Both the position numbers and the translations under genes were made by a program. 64,000 nt of DNA from Pseudomonas sp. NBRC 111124 (GTDB taxonomy: Bacteria; Pseudomonadota; Gammaproteobacteria; Pseudomonadales; Pseudomonadaceae): NCBI RefSeq assembly GCF_001320245.1, contig NZ_BCBA01000005.1, forward strand, positions 62,001-126,000, in the 5' to 3' direction. The notes below the pieces were generated by a model. It ran no database searches. It saw only the letters and a list, made by a program, of their open reading frames with translations, and had not been told where the DNA came from. Below are positions 46,269 through 55,311 of this stretch, piece by piece; the stretch's first letter is position 1; each line of letters starts with the position of its first letter.

Positions 46269-46775
46269 TCAAGGATTGCCAAGCGAGCGGAAACGATACG
46301 CCAGCAGCCAACTCAAGGGCAGCAACGCCAGCAGTAGAAACCCCAGCAGGCTCCACTCCGGCAAGGTCAGGTCGAGAAAGCTCCAGGTCAGCGAACTGCA
46401 GTCAGGGCCGCCGAGCAAAAGTTGCCGCGCAGCATCACGCCACGACAGCTCGAACACGCGCCCGATTGGCAACGGACACATATGGCTGGCATCGGTCGCG
46501 CCTTGCAACCACACATGCCGTGCCGCCAGCAGGACACCGCTGGCCGCGCACAGCAGCGCCGTTCGCGCGTACCGCCGTGCCCCGACAATACCAGGCCCAT
46601 GCAGCGCCGCACACAGGCAGACCAGTGCGTAAACGCCCAGCAGTAGCCGTTGACTGAAACACAGCGGGCAAGGCACAAGCCCAAGGGCACTCTCGAGATA
46701 GAACGACACGCCCAGCACCCCCAGCGAAGCAAGGCATGCCGGAATGAAAAACGTGCGCAGACTGGCCATCGACAT
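46269..46775 (-). CDS. dsbH: DsbB-family disulfide formation protein (DsbH)
   Basis: A 168-residue inner-membrane protein with four helices. The first periplasmic redox pair is in CPLC (VPCPLCFSQR), and the second loop has Cys in HMCPLPIG and DCSS. It re-oxidises a DsbA-type protein and passes electrons to quinone. The position between rsd/algQ and hemY matches dsbH of P. aeruginosa rather than the main dsbB. Confidence 0.88.
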   Translation of the reverse strand: MSMASLRTFFIPACLASLGVLGVSFYLESALGLVPCPLCFSQRLLLGVYALVCLCAALHGPGIVGARRYARTALLCAASGVLLAARHVWLQGATDASHMCPLPIGRVFELSWRDAARQLLLGGPDCSSLTWSFLDLTLPEWSLLGFLLLALLPLSWLLAYRFRSLGNP

Positions 46776-46877
46776 GGGCAGAAAGGTCCCGGGAAAGTTG
46801 AAGTAACCTGGAACGGTAGAGGAAAGTCCGGGGTTGTTTCAAGGCGCTACTGGAATGACAAGTCGCTGTATTGCAAG

Positions 46878-46909
46878 GGAAGTTTCCACCCGAGCTGTAG
46901 GAAACTTCC
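46878..46909. repeat. Inverted repeat upstream of dsbH
   Basis: GGAAGTTTCC and GGAAACTTCC form a 10-bp stem with a 12-nt loop in the gap between hemY and dsbH. It could be a regulatory site or hairpin. Confidence 0.45.
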
Positions 46910-46955
46910 TAAGTAGATTCTGCAGAACTAACTTACAACGCGGAAAAAGTTACTC

Positions 46956-46989
46956 CCCATGAGCCCGCGCACCCGCGCGGGCTCATGGG
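46956..46989 (-). terminator. Strong terminator after hemY
   Basis: A perfect 15-bp stem CCCATGAGCCCGCGC / GCGCGGGCTCATGGG with a 4-nt loop. On the minus strand it is followed by an ACTTTTT tract. It ends the hemCDXY operon. Confidence 0.9.
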
Positions 46990-46993
46990 ATGC

Positions 46994-48232
46994 TCAGGCG
47001 CGCTCGCCGTGTGGCAGCGGCAACGCCAGAAGACGCTCATCGAGCAGGCCCAGGCCTTCTTCGAACAGCTGATTGCTGCGCTCGGTTTCGCCCAGGCTGG
47101 CGAGCAGGCGCGCAAGCTCGGCACAGGCTTCCGGATTACGCTCCATGCGCAGGCTGCTTTCGAGATAGTCGCGTGCCTTGCCCCACAGGCGGTTTTGCAG
47201 GCTCAGGCGACCGAGGGTAAGCAACAGGCTCGGGTCTTCCGGATGGGCCTTCAGCCAACCTTCGGCGGTTTGCAGCTGACGCGCCGGGTCATCACCGCGT
47301 ACCAGGCCATACAGGCGAGCCAGGTGGCTTTCGTACTCGCGTTTGAGCGCAGTGCGCAGCACCTGCTCGGCTTCGCCTTGGGCACCCACCTGGCGCAGCT
47401 GTTCGGCATAGGCCAGCACCAGTTGCGGCTCCTGGCGCTGGGCTGCGGTCAGTTGCTGCCAGGCACGCTCAAGGGCCTGACGGGCACTGTGCGAATCCTC
47501 GCCGCGGGTGGTCGCCAGGCCAAGGTTTTGGCCCCAGGCGCGCTTCTCCAGCGCGGCCAGCTCGTCGGCTGGCAATACCTTGCCCTTGCGCAGGTCCGGC
47601 AGCAGGCGAATCAATGCCGACCAGTCGCCACGCTCCAGGTGCAGGCGCTGCAGAAGGCGCAGCACCTGCGTGTTGTGTGGATGGCGCTCCTGCATGGCCA
47701 GCAGGGTTTCCAGCGCACCATCGCGCTCGCCACGGTCCATCTGCAATTGCGCATGGGTCAGGGCAATGGCCAGCTCGGCCTGGGGCTGACGCTCCAGGGC
47801 ACGCTCAAGCAGGCTGTCGCTGTCTTCCTTGCGCCCCTGCTCATTGGCGGCGCGGGCGGCACCCAGGTAATACAGCAACGGCTGACGCTCGGCCTCGGCA
47901 GCACGATGCAGGTGACGCTGGGCACTGGCCCAACGACCTTCGGCCAGGTCCAGCTGGCCTTGCTCGATAGCAATCCGCACGCGTCGGCTGCGGTTGCGTC
48001 GCGACCACGGGTTGACCACGCCACTGGAAGTCAGCACCAGGCCGACCAGGTAACGCAGCAGCAACAGCAATACGATTACGCCAACCAGCGCTGCGAGCGC
48101 CGCCCATAACCCGGACTGGTAGCGGAAACCGCCGTAGGCAATCAGCACGTAACCACTGTGCTTGGCCACTGCAATGCCCAGCGCTGCGGCAATCACGATT
48201 GCCAATACGGCCAGCAGGTAGACACGCTTCAT
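46994..48232 (-). CDS. hemY: HemY-like TPR membrane protein
   Basis: A 412-residue inner-membrane protein with two N-terminal helices (about 4-22 and 40-65) and TPR repeats through the rest (ALERQPQAELAIALTHAQLQ, HPEDPSLLLTLGRLSLQN). It is the Gram-negative HemY of the hemCDXY operon, not the protoporphyrinogen oxidase of the same name. It probably supports porphyrin or cell-envelope functions, but its role is not settled. It overlaps hemX by 4 nt. Confidence 0.88.
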   Translation of the reverse strand: MKRVYLLAVLAIVIAAALGIAVAKHSGYVLIAYGGFRYQSGLWAALAALVGVIVLLLLLRYLVGLVLTSSGVVNPWSRRNRSRRVRIAIEQGQLDLAEGRWASAQRHLHRAAEAERQPLLYYLGAARAANEQGRKEDSDSLLERALERQPQAELAIALTHAQLQMDRGERDGALETLLAMQERHPHNTQVLRLLQRLHLERGDWSALIRLLPDLRKGKVLPADELAALEKRAWGQNLGLATTRGEDSHSARQALERAWQQLTAAQRQEPQLVLAYAEQLRQVGAQGEAEQVLRTALKREYESHLARLYGLVRGDDPARQLQTAEGWLKAHPEDPSLLLTLGRLSLQNRLWGKARDYLESSLRMERNPEACAELARLLASLGETERSNQLFEEGLGLLDERLLALPLPHGERA

Positions 48233-49329
48233 GGCTTGCCCCCTTCCGCCTCGGCTGGCAGATGGCGGCGCTGGATGTACGCCTGCACTGCGGCCAGGCT
48301 TTCGCTCAGGTCTGGGGTCACTACCGAGACAGGCTGCTCAGCCAGCGCATTGAGGCTGTCGAGCATCGCCTTGCTTTGCGGGTTGTCGGCATTGAAGTTG
48401 GCCAGCAGCACGCTGCGTGCATCATCCAGGGCCTGAGTGTAGACCTTGGCCTCGCCATTGAGCGCAGCCCACTGCGCCTGCTCGATGGTCAGGCTCAGGG
48501 CCAGGCGCAGCTGGTTCAGCTGCTGGCCAGCCAGCAACGGCCGCACATTGTCGTCGGCGTTGAAGTCGATCTGGAAGTACTTGGAGATTTCTGCCCACCA
48601 CTGCGACAGGCGACTGGCCCCATCACCATCAGCGGTCAGCGCACCCAGCGCATCGGCGTTGCTGGCGAACTCGGGCGACTGGGCGCTGAGCTGCTGCACC
48701 AGCTCACGCTGGGCGGCGAGCTTGAGGAACAGGCCGGTGCGGTCCGGCTGCTGGGTGCTGTTGAGCGTGGCCAGGCTGCGCGCCAGTTGCTCGCGGGCGG
48801 CAAAGGCACCCGGGTCGCTCTGCTCGCGAAGGATTTCGTCAGCACCTTCGACCAGCGCCTTGGCGCTGGTGATGTCCTGCAAGGCCGACAGGCGCAAGGT
48901 AGCCAGGCGCAGCAAGTGCTCGGCTTCTGCCAGGCGCCACTCCTTGCGGCTTTCGCCAAGGACGGTTTCCAGACGCTGGCTCAGGCGTTGCTGGTCGCCC
49001 TGCAGCTGCGCCACCAGGCGGCGGCGGTCTTCCAGCTCGCTGGCTGCCGGCAGGCTGGCCAGTTGCGCACTGATCTGTTGCTCGCGCTGCTGCAGAGCAG
49101 CGGCGCGCTGGTCGAGCGCTTCGAGATGCTGGCCCTGGTTCGCTTCGCTGCCTTGCAGGTGGCGCACCTGCCAGACACCCCAGCCGCCTACTGCAACCCC
49201 GGCCGCACCGACCAACAGCGCCAGCATGGCCAGACCACCGCCAGAGCGCTTTACGGGCTTGTCGGTGACGGGTTGCGCCGGCTCCTGGGCCGACGGCTGA
49301 TCATTGTTGGACAAGACAGTTTCGCTCAC
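48229..49329 (-). CDS. hemX: HemX family membrane protein
   Basis: A 366-residue protein with a single membrane helix (about 32-52, GGLAMLALLVGAAGVAVGGW) and a long periplasmic coiled-coil/helical part. The start is a GTG with AGGA in front. Annotation as uroporphyrinogen C-methyltransferase is traditional; the catalytic fold of CysG is not visible, so it is better called HemX. It is preceded by hemD with a 31-nt gap. Confidence 0.87.
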   Translation of the reverse strand: MSETVLSNNDQPSAQEPAQPVTDKPVKRSGGGLAMLALLVGAAGVAVGGWGVWQVRHLQGSEANQGQHLEALDQRAAALQQREQQISAQLASLPAASELEDRRRLVAQLQGDQQRLSQRLETVLGESRKEWRLAEAEHLLRLATLRLSALQDITSAKALVEGADEILREQSDPGAFAAREQLARSLATLNSTQQPDRTGLFLKLAAQRELVQQLSAQSPEFASNADALGALTADGDGASRLSQWWAEISKYFQIDFNADDNVRPLLAGQQLNQLRLALSLTIEQAQWAALNGEAKVYTQALDDARSVLLANFNADNPQSKAMLDSLNALAEQPVSVVTPDLSESLAAVQAYIQRRHLPAEAEGGKP

Positions 49330-49360
49330 GTATCCATCCTTTGCATGGGGGCGCTTCGCG

Positions 49361-50143
49361 CTAGTGCGAAGCGCCTTGAGAAGCAGGTGCAGCGCTGCGC
49401 TGCACGGCTGCCAGCAAGGCCGTGGCACTCGCGCCACGGCAATCCACAACCTGTTGGGCCCCGGCGGCCCGGGCCTGTTCTGCGACCCTTGGGCTGGGCA
49501 CGAACAATGGCAGCCTGGCTACCTGCGGCCAGTCGGCGGCGGCCATCTGCTGCAAATGTTCAAGACCCTGCCCACTGCTGACCACCAGGCCATTGAGGCG
49601 TTCCGCTTCTATGCGGCGCATCAGCGTGCCCGCCGGGTAGTCCGGCAGGCAGCGACGATACAGTTCCAGATATTCGACACTAGCACCTTGCTCTGCAAGA
49701 CGCTCGGCCAGAAGTTCGCGACCTCCAACGCCACGGGCAATCACCACGCGTGACGTAGGAACTGCGATAGCCTCGCGCAGGATCGGGAGTGCGAGCAAGG
49801 CCTCACTGTCATCACCTTGCGCAGGGAAAGTCACCTTCAGACCGGCGGACTGCAGCACCGCCGCAGTCGCTTCACCCACAGAGAACCAGGCGGTGGGCGG
49901 GGGTTGCAGGCCGGCCTCTGCCAGCCGCTTGAGCAGCAGCCGGGCCGCCGGCTTGCTGACCACGATGATCGCCTGACACTGCGCCAGCCCAGCCAGCTGC
50001 TGACGCTGTCCGCCATCCAGAGCGACGGGCTCGATGGCCAGCAACGGCAGGCAACTGCTGGCCACACCGGCAACAGCCAGGCTCTGCGCCAGTGCCGCGC
50101 AGTCCTCTTCAGGCCGAGTCAGCAGCAGGCGCCAAAGGCTCAC
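49361..50143 (-). CDS. hemD: Uroporphyrinogen-III synthase
   Basis: A 260-residue HemD. The two-domain pattern is present: [20 protein letters not shown] at the N-terminus, [15 protein letters not shown] near 62-77 and the tail [18 protein letters not shown]. It converts hydroxymethylbilane to uroporphyrinogen III. The GTG start overlaps the hemC stop (GTGA), and the enzyme acts right after HemC. Confidence 0.92.
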   Translation of the reverse strand: MSLWRLLLTRPEEDCAALAQSLAVAGVASSCLPLLAIEPVALDGGQRQQLAGLAQCQAIIVVSKPAARLLLKRLAEAGLQPPPTAWFSVGEATAAVLQSAGLKVTFPAQGDDSEALLALPILREAIAVPTSRVVIARGVGGRELLAERLAEQGASVEYLELYRRCLPDYPAGTLMRRIEAERLNGLVVSSGQGLEHLQQMAAADWPQVARLPLFVPSPRVAEQARAAGAQQVVDCRGASATALLAAVQRSAAPASQGASH

Positions 50144-51081
50144 GGATGCCCGGCCTCGCCGTAGACTTCCTTGAGAATGGCTTCGGCGCCCTGGCCCAGT
50201 AGTGCTTCGGCAACCTGCACGCCCAAGGTTTCCGCAGCGTCCCGCGGCGCACGGGCATCCGCTACCAGCAAGGTACCGCCACTTGGCTGGCCAACCAGGC
50301 CGCGCAGCCACAACTGATCGTCTTCGAGCACCGCATAGCAGGCGATGGGCACCTGGCAGCCACCGTTGAGGCGCTTGTTCAAGGCGCGCTCGGCAACGAC
50401 GCGGTCGGCGGTATCGGCATGGTGCAGCGGCGCCAGCAGCGCATGGATTTCAGTGTCGGCGCTGCGGCACTCGATACCCACCGCGCCCTGGCCACCGGCT
50501 GGCAGGCTGTCGTCGACGCTGATGGTATCGGTGATGCGATCCTCGAAGCCCAGGCGGATCAGGCCCGCGGCGGCGAGGATGATGGCGTCGTATTCGCCGG
50601 CATCGAGCTTGGCCAGGCGGGTGTTGACGTTGCCGCGCAGGAAGTGGATTTTCAGGTCCGGCCGACGGGCCAGCAGCTGGGCCTGGCGGCGCAGGCTGGA
50701 GGTGCCGACGATGCTGCCGGCCGGCAAGGCGTCGAGGCTGGCAAAGGTATTGGAGACGAAGGCATCACGCGGGTCTTCGCGCTCGCAGATGCAGTACAGG
50801 CCCAGGCCATCGGGGAAGTCCATGGGCACGTCTTTCATCGAATGCACGGCGATGTCGGCTTCGTTGTCCAGCAGCGCGGTTTCCAGCTCCTTGACGAACA
50901 GGCCCTTGCCGCCGATTTTCGCCAATGGCGCATCGAGCAGCTTGTCGCCGCGGCTGACCATGGGCACCAAGGTCACCAGCAGCCCGGGGTGGGCCTGCTC
51001 GAGGCGGGCTTTGACGTATTCGGCCTGCCACAAGGCCAAGGCACTTTTACGGGTGGCAATGCGGATTTCGCGAGTGGACAT
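50140..51081 (-). CDS. hemC: Porphobilinogen deaminase (hydroxymethylbilane synthase)
   Basis: A 313-residue HemC. Conserved segments are [26 protein letters not shown] and [11 protein letters not shown], and the cofactor-binding cysteine is C242 ([13 protein letters not shown]). It makes hydroxymethylbilane from four porphobilinogens, with a dipyrromethane cofactor. It heads the hemCDXY operon, 113 nt downstream of algR. Confidence 0.97.
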   Translation of the reverse strand: MSTREIRIATRKSALALWQAEYVKARLEQAHPGLLVTLVPMVSRGDKLLDAPLAKIGGKGLFVKELETALLDNEADIAVHSMKDVPMDFPDGLGLYCICEREDPRDAFVSNTFASLDALPAGSIVGTSSLRRQAQLLARRPDLKIHFLRGNVNTRLAKLDAGEYDAIILAAAGLIRLGFEDRITDTISVDDSLPAGGQGAVGIECRSADTEIHALLAPLHHADTADRVVAERALNKRLNGGCQVPIACYAVLEDDQLWLRGLVGQPSGGTLLVADARAPRDAAETLGVQVAEALLGQGAEAILKEVYGEAGHP

Positions 51082-51194
51082 GAAACGCCCCGATCCAGAG
51101 AAATGCCGCTGATGATAACAGCATCACCGGCATCGCTTGCAGATGTGGGTCAGGATCCTGTTGTGACCGGTACCGGCGGGCAGGCCGATACCGG

Positions 51195-51938
51195 TTAAAG
51201 TGACTGCATCATCTTGCGCACACCCGCCACATGCCGGCGGCTGACCGTCAACGCATCACCATCGAGGCCCTTGAGGAACAGCTGAAAATGCCCCAGCGGC
51301 GTGCGTTGCAGGCGCTCGATACGCTCACGGGCAACCAGCGCATTGCGGTGAATGCGCACGAAGCGCTCGCCGAATTCGTCCTCCAGTGCCTTGAGCGGCT
51401 CGTCGAGCAGCACCTCCCCGGCTTCGTGACGCAACGTCACGTACTTGTGGTCGGCGATGAAATAGATCACCTGAGGCAATGGAATCAGCTCGATCCCTTT
51501 GCGCGTGCGCGCACTGATATGGCTGCGCGGGCCGCCGCCCTCGCTGCCCGGCCGGGTCAGCGCCGCCAGCTGGGCACGGTTGGGCTTCTCGGCCTTGCGC
51601 AAGGCATCGCGCAGGGCCTGAGGCTGAATCGGCTTGGTCACATGGCTGAGGGTGCTGTCCTTGAATGCCTCGGCACCGTATTCATCATCACCGGTACAGA
51701 ACACCACAGACGGTGGCGCCTCGCGCTCGCACAGGCGAGCGGCGACCTGCAGGCCATCCAGGCCTGGCATGCCGATGTCCAGCAGGACCACATCGGGCCT
51801 GAGGCTTTCGATCAGTGCCAAGGCCTCCTCGCCGTTGGTGGCGCTGGGCTCCAGCACGGTGTACCCCTCCAATTCAGCGATCAGCCGTGTCAGGCGTTCA
51901 CGGGCTTGGGGTTCGTCATCAACGATCAGGACATTCAT
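51195..51938 (-). CDS. algR: LytTR response regulator AlgR
   Basis: A 247-residue regulator. The receiver has acidic pocket DD7-8, phospho-acceptor D54 (LLDIGMPGLDG) and K in VTKPIQ. The LytTR DNA-binding domain is at about 140-245 (VIYFIADHKYVTLRH, FVRIHRNALVARERIERL). In P. aeruginosa AlgR controls alginate, twitching and virulence genes with the kinase AlgZ (FimS), encoded just upstream. Here no kinase gene lies between algR and argH; the gap is 309 nt. Confidence 0.94.
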   Translation of the reverse strand: MNVLIVDDEPQARERLTRLIAELEGYTVLEPSATNGEEALALIESLRPDVVLLDIGMPGLDGLQVAARLCEREAPPSVVFCTGDDEYGAEAFKDSTLSHVTKPIQPQALRDALRKAEKPNRAQLAALTRPGSEGGGPRSHISARTRKGIELIPLPQVIYFIADHKYVTLRHEAGEVLLDEPLKALEDEFGERFVRIHRNALVARERIERLQRTPLGHFQLFLKGLDGDALTVSRRHVAGVRKMMQSL

Positions 51939-52247
51939 AATTGCTCTGGATTCCTGAGTGAGTCTCGCACAGGTATAGCGTAGACAAGAGCAGGTCGAGC
52001 GACACTGCGGTCACGCTCTAGACCGATACGAAGGCCAAAGATTCACTGAGCCGGCAGAATCACTGCCAGTCCTCTGTCCAACTGTAGACGCTCCATGGAA
52101 CACTGCCGTTCAATCGTTAAATATCGTTCAGGCCTGCCTTTATGGGGGTTTTCCACAGCTTTCTGTCGACCGACGCCCTGCGGCAGTCGGCCCAACCCTG
52201 CTATTATCGGCGCCACTTTTTCGTTCACGCCTGCAATGAGTGAATCC
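51939..52247. promoter_or_regulatory. Divergent algR/argH control region
   Basis: This 309-nt gap holds the promoters of algR and argH. A TATTAT -10-like box at 52202-52207 precedes argH, without a good -35. No gene was found here. Confidence 0.45.
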
Positions 52248-53642
52248 ATGAGCACCGACAAGACCAATCAGTCCTGGGGCGGCCGCTTCAGTGAGCCCGT
52301 CGACGCCTTCGTCGCCCGTTTCACCGCCTCGGTCGACTTCGACAAGCGCCTGTACCGCCACGACATCATGGGTTCGATCGCCCACGCCACCATGCTGGCG
52401 CAGGTTGGCGTACTCAGCGATGCCGAGCGCGACACCATCATCGATGGCCTGAAAACCATCCAGGGCGAAATCGAGGCTGGCAGCTTCGACTGGCGCGTCG
52501 ACCTCGAAGACGTGCACATGAACATCGAAGCGCGCCTGACCGACCGCATCGGCATCACCGGCAAGAAGCTGCACACCGGCCGTAGCCGCAACGATCAGGT
52601 AGCCACCGACATCCGCCTGTGGCTGCGAGACGAGATCGACCTGATCCTGGCCGAGATCACCCGCCTGCAGCAGGGCCTGCTGGAACAGGCCGAGCGTGAA
52701 GCCGAAACCATCATGCCCGGCTTCACCCACCTGCAGACCGCCCAGCCAGTCACCTTCGGCCACCACTTGCTGGCCTGGTTCGAAATGCTCAGCCGCGACT
52801 ACGAGCGCCTGGTCGACTGCCGCAAACGCGCCAACCGCATGCCTTTGGGCAGCGCCGCTCTAGCGGGCACCACCTACCCGATCGACCGTGAGCTGACCTG
52901 CAAGCTGCTGGGCTTCGAAGCCGTAGCTGGCAACTCGCTGGACGGCGTCTCGGACCGCGACTTCGCCATCGAATTCTGCGCTGCTGCCAGCGTGGCGATG
53001 ATGCACCTGTCGCGCTTCTCCGAAGAGCTGGTGCTATGGACCAGCGCCCAATTCCAGTTCATCGACCTGCCTGATCGCTTCTGCACTGGCAGCTCGATCA
53101 TGCCGCAGAAAAAGAACCCGGACGTGCCGGAGCTGGTGCGTGGCAAGAGCGGCCGTGTGTTCGGCGCCCTGACCGGCCTGCTGACCCTGATGAAAGGCCA
53201 GCCGCTGGCCTACAACAAGGACAACCAGGAAGACAAAGAGCCGCTGTTCGACGCCGCCGACACCCTGCGCGACTCGCTGCGCGCCTTTGCCGACATGATC
53301 CCGGCAATCAAGCCCAAGCACGCCATCATGCGCGAAGCAGCCCTGCGCGGTTTCTCCACCGCTACCGACCTGGCTGACTACCTAGTGCGCCGCGGCCTGC
53401 CGTTCCGTGATTGCCACGAGATTGTCGGCCATGCCGTGAAGTACGGCGTCGATACCGGCAAGGACCTGGCCGAGATGAGCCTGGACGAGCTGCGCCAGTT
53501 CAGCGATCAGATCGAGCAGGACGTGTTTGCCGTGCTCACTCTGGAAGGCTCGGTGAATGCCCGTAACCACATCGGTGGTACCGCGCCTGCGCAGGTACGT
53601 GCTGCCGTCGTGCGCGGCAAGGCCCTGCTGGCTTCGCGTTAA
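52248..53642 (+). CDS. argH: Argininosuccinate lyase
   Basis: A 464-residue ArgH of the fumarase/aspartase superfamily. The signature [11 protein letters not shown] lies at about 281-291, and [13 protein letters not shown] at the N-terminus. It splits argininosuccinate into arginine and fumarate. An ATG at 52236 is also in frame; 52248 gives the usual length. A hairpin follows the stop. Confidence 0.97.
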   Translation: MSTDKTNQSWGGRFSEPVDAFVARFTASVDFDKRLYRHDIMGSIAHATMLAQVGVLSDAERDTIIDGLKTIQGEIEAGSFDWRVDLEDVHMNIEARLTDRIGITGKKLHTGRSRNDQVATDIRLWLRDEIDLILAEITRLQQGLLEQAEREAETIMPGFTHLQTAQPVTFGHHLLAWFEMLSRDYERLVDCRKRANRMPLGSAALAGTTYPIDRELTCKLLGFEAVAGNSLDGVSDRDFAIEFCAAASVAMMHLSRFSEELVLWTSAQFQFIDLPDRFCTGSSIMPQKKNPDVPELVRGKSGRVFGALTGLLTLMKGQPLAYNKDNQEDKEPLFDAADTLRDSLRAFADMIPAIKPKHAIMREAALRGFSTATDLADYLVRRGLPFRDCHEIVGHAVKYGVDTGKDLAEMSLDELRQFSDQIEQDVFAVLTLEGSVNARNHIGGTAPAQVRAAVVRGKALLASR

Positions 53643-53649
53643 GTAGCGT

Positions 53650-53672
53650 CTGGGGCTGCACTGCAGCCCCAG
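53650..53672. terminator. Hairpin between convergent argH and GST genes
   Basis: CTGGGGCTG / CAGCCCCAG form a 9-bp stem with a 5-nt loop. No U-tract follows on the plus strand. Confidence 0.55.
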
Positions 53673-53675
53673 CCT

Positions 53676-54338
53676 TCAACGTTTACCGCTGCGAATCATC
53701 TCCATGAAGGCCGGCATCGAAGCCTCCTTGTCTGCCACGATCCGCGCCATGTGCGGGTTCTCGCCCATCCGTTGCAGCAACGCCTTCGCCTGCGGGAAGT
53801 CCGCCAGGAAGTCGATGCCCAGCACTTTCTTGCCGACCGCGTACGCCAGGTCCACCGAGAAGCAGAACATCAGGTCCGCCACTGTCAGCTGCTCACCCGC
53901 CACATAAGGCGCGAAACGGCCGTTGCGCTTGAGCGTGGCAAACCCTGCCAGCAAGTCGGTACGTGCACGCTCTTTGATCAGGGGTTCCACCGCCATGCCG
54001 AAGAACGACTCGGCGTAGCAGGTACGCGCCGGCAGCTCGATGTACAGTTCGATTTCCTTCAGCAGCTCGCGCACTTTGGCCTGGCCGAACGGGTCGCTTG
54101 GCAGCAGCGCCTTGCCGGCTTGGGTCTGCTCGATATAGTCGAGGATGACGCTGGTCTCGCTGAGAAATCCGTGTTCGGTTTCCAGCACCGGCACCTTGCC
54201 GCGCGGGCTGACTTCCAGCGCCTGCGGCGCCTGCCCGCCGTAGAAGGTGACTTCCTCGAAAGGCAGGCCTTTCTCCAGCAGGGCCAGCTTGACCATGTTG
54301 TAGTAGTTGCTAACCGAGAATCCGTGAAGCTTGAGCAT
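53676..54338 (-). CDS. Glutathione S-transferase family protein
   Basis: A 220-residue GST. The thioredoxin-like N-terminal domain (about 1-78) has LLEKGLPFEEVTFYG, GKVPVLETEHGFLSETSVIL, the usual cis-Pro and the ES/ET site. The helical C-terminal domain is at about 88-215. The substrate is unknown. The ATG at 54338 starts the typical LKLHGFSVSNYYNMVKLAL. Confidence 0.88.
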   Translation of the reverse strand: MLKLHGFSVSNYYNMVKLALLEKGLPFEEVTFYGGQAPQALEVSPRGKVPVLETEHGFLSETSVILDYIEQTQAGKALLPSDPFGQAKVRELLKEIELYIELPARTCYAESFFGMAVEPLIKERARTDLLAGFATLKRNGRFAPYVAGEQLTVADLMFCFSVDLAYAVGKKVLGIDFLADFPQAKALLQRMGENPHMARIVADKEASMPAFMEMIRSGKR

Positions 54339-54485
54339 CGAGTTACAGCCTCCAGGCCGTGTGGGGATGGCTCGGCTGTTATAGACCGTACGCCGGCCCC
54401 TGACCAGCGTCATGCACCCGGTCGATGACCGGGCATTGCCAGCGCGGGCATGGCAAACTGTGCGTCCCACCACAGGAGTACCGCC

Positions 54486-54785
54486 ATGAGCGAGCACGAC
54501 GAAACCGGCAATGACGACGAAGCCTTCGCCGAGGCGACACTGACCGAGGCCATCGAAAACCAGATCGAAAGCGGCGAGCCGGCAGCGGCCAAGGCCACCT
54601 TCAACAAGCTGACCCTGGTCGGCTACGAGCGCGACGACATTCTCAACCTCATGGCTCACGTGCTGGCATTCGAAATCGACAACATGCTTCAGGAAGACCG
54701 CCCGTTCGACGGCCAGTGGTACGAGACAGCCCTGCGCGCCCTGCCCGAGCTGCCGCCTGAGATGGATCAAGGCGACGACGAATAA
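54486..54785 (+). CDS. Conserved acidic hypothetical protein
   Basis: A 99-residue, strongly acidic protein with a predicted helical core (EATLTEAIENQIESGEPAAA and LTLVGYERDDILNLMAHVLA). No family was recognised. The ATG has an AGGAG ribosome site at good spacing. It lies alone, divergent from the GST gene. Confidence 0.75.
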   Translation: MSEHDETGNDDEAFAEATLTEAIENQIESGEPAAAKATFNKLTLVGYERDDILNLMAHVLAFEIDNMLQEDRPFDGQWYETALRALPELPPEMDQGDDE

Positions 54786-54854
54786 CCCGACTACACTCCA
54801 GGATCAGGCATCGCTGGCGGTGCCGCCATCCTCGTCTGGAAGTCAGGAGTTGCC

Positions 54855-55100
54855 ATGTCCTTTACCCCCGAACTGATCGCCGAACTGGAAGTACTCGCCC
54901 TGTTCAACCTGGACAGCAGCCAGGAAGGGATCAAGATTCACGCCAACGCCTCCCCTGCCCTGGTTGCTGCGGCCAAGCGCCTGCACGACAAGCAACTGAC
55001 CGATCAGCCCGATGGTGGTTACCTGACCAGCCTGGGGCATGATGCGGTAGAAAGCGTGCAACTGCTGCTCAATGTCCTCAAAGCCCCACAGCCCGCCTGA
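54855..55100 (+). CDS. TIGR02647-type small protein
   Basis: An 81-residue protein with the TIGR02647 pattern: FTPELIAELEVLALFNLDSS, GIKIHANASPALVAAAKRLH and GYLTSLGHDAVES. Function is unknown. The ATG has an AGGAG site. A REP pair follows. Confidence 0.82.
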   Translation: MSFTPELIAELEVLALFNLDSSQEGIKIHANASPALVAAAKRLHDKQLTDQPDGGYLTSLGHDAVESVQLLLNVLKAPQPA

Positions 55101-55112
55101 GCCTGCACCGGC

Positions 55113-55204
55113 CATGTGGGAGCGGGTTTACCCGCGAGGCAAGCACCGCGGTGCATGGCAAGGGCTACGCCCTTGTTCGCGAGTAAACTCGCTCCTACAC
55201 AGGC
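55113..55204. repeat. REP element pair, diverged
   Basis: Left arm ATGTGGGAGCGGGTTTACCC and right arm GCGAGTAAACTCGCTCCTAC, with CACCGCGGTG between, lie in the gap before cyaA. Confidence 0.82.
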
Positions 55205-55311
55205 CGCGCCGAAATGCGATAGAAAAATGGCGCCAATAATCCATATTCCGCTTATCCGACTGCCCCACTCAGGCTAAACTCCCCCAGCTCCCCTGCCCCC
55301 CTGAGTGCGCA

